Positions 43,417 through 48,321 of a stretch of DNA of 48,321 bases are shown one piece after another; position 1 is the stretch's first letter, and the number at the start of each line of letters is the position of its first letter. Both the position numbers and the translations under genes were made by a program. The DNA is taken from the NCBI GenBank assembly GCA_003566885.1, contig PXBO01000104.1:1-48321 (forward strand), read 5' to 3'. This DNA is from Opitutia bacterium (lineage in GTDB: Bacteria; Verrucomicrobiota; Verrucomicrobiia; Opitutales; T3Sed10-336). Under the pieces are notes generated by a model that ran no database searches, had not been told where the DNA came from, and was given only the letters and a program-made list of their open reading frames with translations.

Positions 43417-45873
43417 CTATTTTCGAATGCGGTATTCGGACTCACCGGCCAGATCATCCTGAATGGCCTGAAAGGCGGTGTTCACTTCCTCCTCGTTGAG
43501 CGTGCGGTCCGCGGAACGAAAGATCAAACTGAAAGCCAGGCTTTTGCGGTCCTCGGGGATGCCCTGCCCTTCGTAAAGATCGAAAAGGCTGACCTTCTCC
43601 AAAGCGAAACGCCCTCCCGTCGCCTTCTCCCCCGCCGCCACCAGCTTCCGGCGCACGGTCTCGGCCATTTCGGAACGCGGGACCAGCAGCGCCAGGTCGC
43701 GTTCGGCGGCCGGATAGGCACTGAAAGGACGAAACACCGGACGGGCCGGAGCCTCCTCCAGTTTTTGCGGAAGAATCTCCAGGAGTCCCGCGATCACCGT
43801 TCCGTCGATTTCATAGGTTCTCAACAGGGGCATGTTGAGCAAACCCATGCGCGCTTCGGCGCCCCCGGCCAGATCCCCCACCTTGGCGGAATGGCCTTCC
43901 TGCCAGGCGGAATTGGCCATGGGCACCGGCTGCAGGTCCGCCACGGAAAAATCGACGCCGGCCATTGATGCCAGGTTCAAAATCAGGTTCTTGGCGGTGT
44001 AGAAATCGGCCGCCTCACGGGTTTTCCAGGAGCGAATCTGATCGGTGTTCAGAATTACGAACGCCACCGACGTCACTTCCAAAACCTCGCCGGAGACTTC
44101 ACGGAATGTCCGGCCGCGCTCGAAGAAACGAACCCCGCCGGTTTTCCGGTGCTGGTTGAGACGCAGCACGTCGAGCAATCCCGGAATCAAAGACCAACGC
44201 AGGTGCGAATGGTCGGCGCTCAGGGGATTGGACAACTTCAGCGAATCGGAAGCGGCCCGGGAGAACCAGCGCTCCAATTCCTCGCCGGAACGCAACGAAT
44301 AGTTGAAAGTCTCAAAAAAGTGTTGTCCGGCCAGGTACTCCGCCGCCTTGCGGTTGAAAACCACCTGAAAATCGTCGTCGGCATCGAGTCCCGCACACCG
44401 GACGGGCGCCTCCGGGATCTTATCCGTGCCGTGGATGCGCACCACTTCCTCCACCAGATCGATGGGACTTTCCAGGTCGGTCCGAAAACTGGGAATCCCG
44501 ATGTCCCAGCGCACCTGCTGGTCGCGGGTATCCCGCCGGGTGACCTGCAATTCCAGGGACTCCAGGATCTCACTGATGGTTTTGTCCGGAATATCGAATC
44601 CGGCCCGCCGGCGAACAAATTCGAAATCCAGCTCGATGCTTTGTTCCAGAACCGGCTCTTCGCCGGCCTGAATCGGTTCAACTTCAATCCGGCCCCCGGC
44701 CAATTCGAGAATCAGGTCCAAGGCACGATGCGCGGCATACTTGACCCCCCGGGGATCTACTCCGCGCTCGAAGCGGTAGGAACTGTCGGACGAAAGCGTG
44801 AGCCGTTTGGAGGTTCGGCGGATGGAATTGGCCCGAAAATAGGCCGATTCCAGGACCAGATCAGTGGTGGTCTCGTCCACTTCGGCGTCGACGCTGCCCA
44901 TTACGCCGGCCACCACCAGCGGTTTCTTCGCATCCGCGATGACCAGCATGTTCTGGCTCAGGGAACGTTCCTTGTCGTCCAGCGTAACAATCTTTTCGCC
45001 TTCGCGGGCATGCCGAATGACCAGCTTCTTCCCGCCGATCTTGGCGGCGTCAAAGGCATGCAGCGGCTGGCCCAACTCCAAAAGCACAAAGTTCGTTATA
45101 TCGACCACGTTGTTGATCGGGCGCAGGCCAACGGACATAAGCGCGGCCTGGAGCCACTCCGGACTCGGGCCGATTTTGACGCCGCTCACCATGTGGGCGG
45201 TGTAGAGCGGACAATCCTCTTCCGCCTCCACCTTGACGCTTTCCAGCAGTCGCTCGCGGGAATCATCCTCCTCGGGGGTCAGCGAATGGGTAATGTCCGG
45301 GTAGGACAGAGCCAGGCCGAAATAAGCGGCCAGCTCACGCGCGATCCCGACATGACTCAGGCAGTCGGGGCGATTGGGAGTCACTTCGACGTCGTACACC
45401 ACATCGCCGCCGGGGAAAACATCGTTGATGGGCGTACCCAATTCCGGCCGGTCCTCCAAAATGAACAATCCGTCGGCAACATCCTCCAAGCCGAGTTCTC
45501 CGGCGCTGCACATCATGCCCTCGGACTGCACGCCACGCAGCTTGGAGGCCTTGATCTTGAAGCCGCCCGGCAGCACCGCGCCGGGAAGCGCCACCGGCAC
45601 CCGGTCGCCCACCTTGTAGTTTTTCGCCCCGCACACGATGGTACGCGCCTCCCCGCCGTCACCCACGGAAACCTGACAAACGCTGAGCCGGTCGGCGTTC
45701 GGGTGAGGTTCGCTTGACAGCACTTCGCCCACCACCACGTGGTTCAGGTCCGGAAGGCCGGTCGTTTCCACACCTTCCACTTCGAAGCCGATCAATGTCA
45801 GGGCCTCTTCGACTTCTTCCGGCGTCCGGTCGAGGTCAATGTAACGCCGCAGCCAATGGGTACTGATCTTCAT
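43417..45873 (-). CDS. pheT: Phenylalanyl-tRNA synthetase beta subunit
   Basis: Beta chain of PheRS, 818 residues, usual bacterial length. MKISTHWLRRYIDLD opens the protein, followed by the tRNA-binding EMAP domain (about 40-150), the B3/B4 editing domain (ending near SAYFRANSIRRTSKRLTLSSDSSYRFERGVDPRG), the B5 domain and, at the C-terminus, the anticodon-binding FDX-ACB domain (FRPFSAYPAAERDLALLV through FRSADRTLNEEEVN). Its ATG overlaps the pheS stop by 4 nt. Confidence 0.97.
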   Translation of the reverse strand: MKISTHWLRRYIDLDRTPEEVEEALTLIGFEVEGVETTGLPDLNHVVVGEVLSSEPHPNADRLSVCQVSVGDGGEARTIVCGAKNYKVGDRVPVALPGAVLPGGFKIKASKLRGVQSEGMMCSAGELGLEDVADGLFILEDRPELGTPINDVFPGGDVVYDVEVTPNRPDCLSHVGIARELAAYFGLALSYPDITHSLTPEEDDSRERLLESVKVEAEEDCPLYTAHMVSGVKIGPSPEWLQAALMSVGLRPINNVVDITNFVLLELGQPLHAFDAAKIGGKKLVIRHAREGEKIVTLDDKERSLSQNMLVIADAKKPLVVAGVMGSVDAEVDETTTDLVLESAYFRANSIRRTSKRLTLSSDSSYRFERGVDPRGVKYAAHRALDLILELAGGRIEVEPIQAGEEPVLEQSIELDFEFVRRRAGFDIPDKTISEILESLELQVTRRDTRDQQVRWDIGIPSFRTDLESPIDLVEEVVRIHGTDKIPEAPVRCAGLDADDDFQVVFNRKAAEYLAGQHFFETFNYSLRSGEELERWFSRAASDSLKLSNPLSADHSHLRWSLIPGLLDVLRLNQHRKTGGVRFFERGRTFREVSGEVLEVTSVAFVILNTDQIRSWKTREAADFYTAKNLILNLASMAGVDFSVADLQPVPMANSAWQEGHSAKVGDLAGGAEARMGLLNMPLLRTYEIDGTVIAGLLEILPQKLEEAPARPVFRPFSAYPAAERDLALLVPRSEMAETVRRKLVAAGEKATGGRFALEKVSLFDLYEGQGIPEDRKSLAFSLIFRSADRTLNEEEVNTAFQAIQDDLAGESEYRIRK

Positions 45874-46913
45874 CGTGCGAACTGTTGCAGGAATCGAAAG
45901 TCGTTCTGATAGAAATATCGAATGTCGTCCACCCCGTGCAGAATCATGGCGATCCGCTCGATCCCCATGCCAAAGGCGAAACCGGAATACTTCTCCCGGT
46001 CGTACCCCACCGCGTCAAACACGGACGGGTGCACGATGCCGCAACCGGCGATTTCGATCCATTCGCTGCCGAGTTTTCGCAGGTGGGACGATGAAAAATC
46101 CACCTCAAAGCTGGGTTCGGTGTAAGGGAAAAAATGGGGCCGGAACCGGGTGCGGGCATCCTTTCCCAGCAGGGAACGGATGAAGTAGTCGAGTAGTGCC
46201 TTCAGGTCCTTGACCGAGACGTCTTCGTCGACATAAAGCCCTTCGATCTGATGAAAATTCGCGCTGTGGGTGGCATCGGCGGTATCGCGACGAAAACAGC
46301 GACCGGGCGATACGACCCGCACCGGAGGCGGAGTCTTCAGCATGTGCCTGATCTGGACGGACGAGGTGTGGGTACGCAAAAGGTAGCGCTCGTCCTCCTT
46401 TTTGGAAATATTTCCGAAACGAGCGTTCTCGGGCAGGTAATAGGTGTCCTGCAAATCGCGCGCCGGGTGATCCGAGGGGGTGTTCAGGGCATCGAAGCAA
46501 TAATACTCCGTCTCCACTTCGGGTCCCTCCACCACGGAAAAACCGACTTTGCGGAAAATCGAGCAGATCTCCTCGCGAACCTGCGCCAAAGGGTGCAGGC
46601 TTCCGCGCACGCCGTCGGGACTGGGAAGCGAAGGGTCGAGCGGCGGACCGAGACGCGCCGCCGATTCCTTTTCCTCGATGCCCTCCAGCAACTCCTGGAA
46701 CAGGGCTTCGATCGTCTTTTTGACCTCGTTGAGCGCCCGTCCAACACGGGGCTTGTCCTCCTTCGGGACGGCGCCCATGCCCTTGACCACCTGGGTCAGT
46801 TCTCCCTTGGGGCCCACCAGGCGCGCTTTAAAGGCTTCGAGTTCGGCCCTTGTCGCGACGTCCTTCGCTCCCTGCTGCGCCCCTTCTAAAATGGACTGGA
46901 GCTTGTCTTCCAT
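45870..46913 (-). CDS. pheS: Phenylalanyl-tRNA synthetase alpha subunit
   Basis: Catalytic class II synthetase chain, 347 residues. After an N-terminal coiled coil come HPLAQVREEICSIFRKVGF, EGPEVETEYYCFDALNTPSDHPARD, LLRTHTSSVQIRHM, FRRDTADATHSANFHQIEGLYVD and the motif 3 region GMGIERIAMILHGVDDIRYFYQND. The ATG at 46913 follows GGAGG by 10 nt; an upstream frame of seven residues is not needed. It follows rplT by 21 nt and overlaps pheT by 4 nt. Confidence 0.97.
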   Translation of the reverse strand: MEDKLQSILEGAQQGAKDVATRAELEAFKARLVGPKGELTQVVKGMGAVPKEDKPRVGRALNEVKKTIEALFQELLEGIEEKESAARLGPPLDPSLPSPDGVRGSLHPLAQVREEICSIFRKVGFSVVEGPEVETEYYCFDALNTPSDHPARDLQDTYYLPENARFGNISKKEDERYLLRTHTSSVQIRHMLKTPPPVRVVSPGRCFRRDTADATHSANFHQIEGLYVDEDVSVKDLKALLDYFIRSLLGKDARTRFRPHFFPYTEPSFEVDFSSSHLRKLGSEWIEIAGCGIVHPSVFDAVGYDREKYSGFAFGMGIERIAMILHGVDDIRYFYQNDFRFLQQFAR

Positions 46914-46934
46914 GCGCCGGAAACCTCCGTGCAA

Positions 46935-47357
46935 TCAGGCGTCGGCGCCCGTCGCGGATTTCCAGCTGCGGGTCGGCTTCAGCCCGGCCGCCTTGCGCTT
47001 GGCTTCCAAGGCATCCTTGGCCTTGCGAACCACTCCCTGGAAAGCTTCCGGATCCCGTACGGCCATATCGGCCAACACCTTACGGTCGAGGCTGATTTCG
47101 GCGGCAACCAGGCCCTCCTGGAAACGGCTGTAACTGATCCCGGCCTCGCGGCAAGCGGCGTTCACCCGGACGATCCACAGGGAACGCCAGGTCCGCTTTT
47201 TCAAGCGGCGGTGATGATAGGCGTACTGCCCGGCATGGGCCACGGCCTCTTTGGCGTAGCGGTAAAGCCGGGATTTGTTTCCGTAATACCCCTTGGCCCG
47301 GTTGAGCATCTTCTTGCGGCGCTGGCGGGAGGCGGGAGAATTGGTGGCTCTTGGCAT
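46935..47357 (-). CDS. rplT: 50S ribosomal protein L20
   Basis: L20 binds 23S rRNA early in 50S assembly; 140 residues, slightly longer than the usual 118 because of a C-terminal extension ([19 protein letters not shown]). [39 protein letters not shown] and [30 protein letters not shown] are diagnostic. AGGAAG lies 6 nt before the ATG. L20 often represses its own operon; no clear operator structure is visible in the short gap to rpmI. Confidence 0.97.
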   Translation of the reverse strand: MPRATNSPASRQRRKKMLNRAKGYYGNKSRLYRYAKEAVAHAGQYAYHHRRLKKRTWRSLWIVRVNAACREAGISYSRFQEGLVAAEISLDRKVLADMAVRDPEAFQGVVRKAKDALEAKRKAAGLKPTRSWKSATGADA

Positions 47358-47408
47358 GGTAGCTTCCTTTAAAAACTATTTTCGACGAACGTCCAACCGG
47401 GTGAATCC

Positions 47409-47603
47409 TCAGCTGCCGAACGGCATGGCGCGCTTCAAGGAATCGGCGCGCGACTCCGAAACCAGCTTGGCCTGGCCCAACCGGCGCTTCCGCTTCCGGC
47501 TCTTCGCGGAAAGAAGGTGGCGCATACCGGGACTGCGGCGGAGCAATTTGCCGGTACCGGTGATCTTAAAGCGCTTGGCGATCGATTTCTTCGTTTTCTG
47601 CAT
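47409..47603 (-). CDS. rpmI: 50S ribosomal protein L35
   Basis: L35, 64 residues. MQKTKKSIAKRFKITGTGKLLRRSPGMRHLLSAKSRKRKRRLGQ matches the family throughout. It is the first gene of the leftward translation operon. In many bacteria infC precedes it; here a glycosidase gene does, 78 nt away. Confidence 0.96.
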   Translation of the reverse strand: MQKTKKSIAKRFKITGTGKLLRRSPGMRHLLSAKSRKRKRRLGQAKLVSESRADSLKRAMPFGS

Positions 47604-47681
47604 GGCTGGATTCGGTGAAAAAGAGTGAATAAAACCCAGCCCCGAAGGGATGTAAAGCGTAAAGGTGGGAGAAAAATCGGC

Positions 47682-48320
47682 TCAATCCGGAACCGGCCGA
47701 CCGAAATCGGGCATGCCGTCCTCGCGCCACCCTACCCACTGGGCCCGGGTGTGACGGTTGGGGTCGTCGAGGGGATCGCCTTTGATCTCCTTATAATTGC
47801 GGGCGTGGTACACCATGATGACCCGCCCCTGTTCGTCCTCGACAAAACAGTTGTGCCCCGGCCCGAACTGTCCGGCGGCTTCGTCGGTGCCGAACACCGG
47901 TTCGGGCGATTTAGTCCACGATTTCGGGTCCAGCAGGTCGGCCTCCTCCGAGGCGTGCAGCAGGCCCATGCAGTAGTTGAAATCGGTGGCGGAGGCCGAA
48001 TAGGTGATAAAAACGCGCCCGTCGCGTTTCAGCACCGCCGGCCCCTCGTTGACCCGGAACCCGATCACCTCCCAGGGCAGCTCCGGATGGGTCAAAGCGA
48101 CCTGGGGACTCACGATCGACCACGGCGTGTCCATTTCCGCGATAAAGAGACTCGTGTTGCCGCCCACCTTCGGATCGTGCTGCGCCCACACCAGGTAGCG
48201 TTTGCCCTTATGCTCGAACGTGGTGGCGTCCAGCGAGAACGAGGTCCAGTCCGTTTTGATCTGACCCCGCTCCCCCCCCTCGCCCTCCATGGGAGCGTCG
48301 CCGGCGTTCTCCAGCACATA
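47682..48320 (-). CDS. Glycoside hydrolase family 43-like protein, 5' part outside window
   Basis: The 3' part (about 212 residues) of a five-bladed propeller glycosidase; the frame stays open to the window edge, so the start is beyond 48320. SLDATTFEHKGKRYLVWAQHD, NEGPAVLKRDGRVFITYSASATDFNYCMGLL and QFGPGHNCFVEDEQGRVIMVYHARNYKEI match GH43 arabinofuranosidase/xylosidase-like proteins; the Glu of NEGPAV would be the catalytic acid. Probably degrades plant or algal arabinose- or xylose-containing glycans. It could be cotranscribed with the ribosomal genes downstream, though a separate promoter is likely. Confidence 0.85.
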   Translation of the reverse strand, partial: YVLENAGDAPMEGEGGERGQIKTDWTSFSLDATTFEHKGKRYLVWAQHDPKVGGNTSLFIAEMDTPWSIVSPQVALTHPELPWEVIGFRVNEGPAVLKRDGRVFITYSASATDFNYCMGLLHASEEADLLDPKSWTKSPEPVFGTDEAAGQFGPGHNCFVEDEQGRVIMVYHARNYKEIKGDPLDDPNRHTRAQWVGWREDGMPDFGRPVPD

Positions 48321-48321
48321 C

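Noticed and set aside
44149-45717. 522-codon frame antisense to pheT
   Set aside because: pheT is unambiguous; the opposite frame is a composition artefact.

Overview
The window is about 48 kb of high-GC bacterial chromosome, densely coded on both strands. It looks like a member of the Verrucomicrobiota, probably the Opitutae branch. This is inferred from a fused SecDF, a beta-propeller sugar dehydrogenase and a TIGR02597-like secreted protein that share one C-terminal module, a secretin-N-like exported protein beside an ECF sigma factor, GatCAB, and many short palindromic intergenic repeats. No rRNA gene lies here to confirm it.

Layout. 1-5093: 3' part of gyrA, a DEDDh exonuclease, a HisN-type phosphatase and an MFS transporter. 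5201-6710: tRNA-Arg(CCG), an Smr-domain protein and a PA0069-type radical SAM protein. 7034-10225: a ThuA-like protein, then a cluster of a secretin-N-like exported protein, an ECF sigma factor and an overlapping membrane-anchored putative anti-sigma. 10264-13964: two secreted proteins read leftward. 14131-17798: small membrane protein, beta-carbonic anhydrase, and a csoR-copA copper operon with its operator inside the promoter spacer. 18040-23456: DUF2911 protein, a 57-residue membrane protein, a sodium:solute symporter and three genes that look like a complete bacillithiol pathway (compact BshC-like protein, BshB-type deacetylase, BshA). 23481-28425: recJ, and secDF with yajC. 28619-30583: speA, broken by one in-frame TAA. 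30620-37503: fpg, a beta-helix protein, xth, folB-folK, a RidA-like protein, an iron alcohol dehydrogenase and a GNAT enzyme. 37531-39705: an ethylbenzene-dehydrogenase-like heme-domain protein and a Phd/PIN toxin-antitoxin pair bracketed by related repeats. 40150-47603: a leftward translation operon rpmI-rplT-pheS-pheT-gatC-gatA-gatB. 47682-48320: the 3' part of a GH43-like glycosidase.

The most interesting parts are the thiol cluster, where a 274-residue protein carries both signature regions of the much longer BshC cysteine ligase and is tightly coupled to a symporter; the otherwise intact arginine decarboxylase gene with a stop codon at a conserved Glu position; the secretin-N/ECF/anti-sigma trio; and several families of palindromic and direct repeats, one of which has extended a radical SAM protein at its C-terminus. 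All assignments come from reading motifs by eye; no database search was run.
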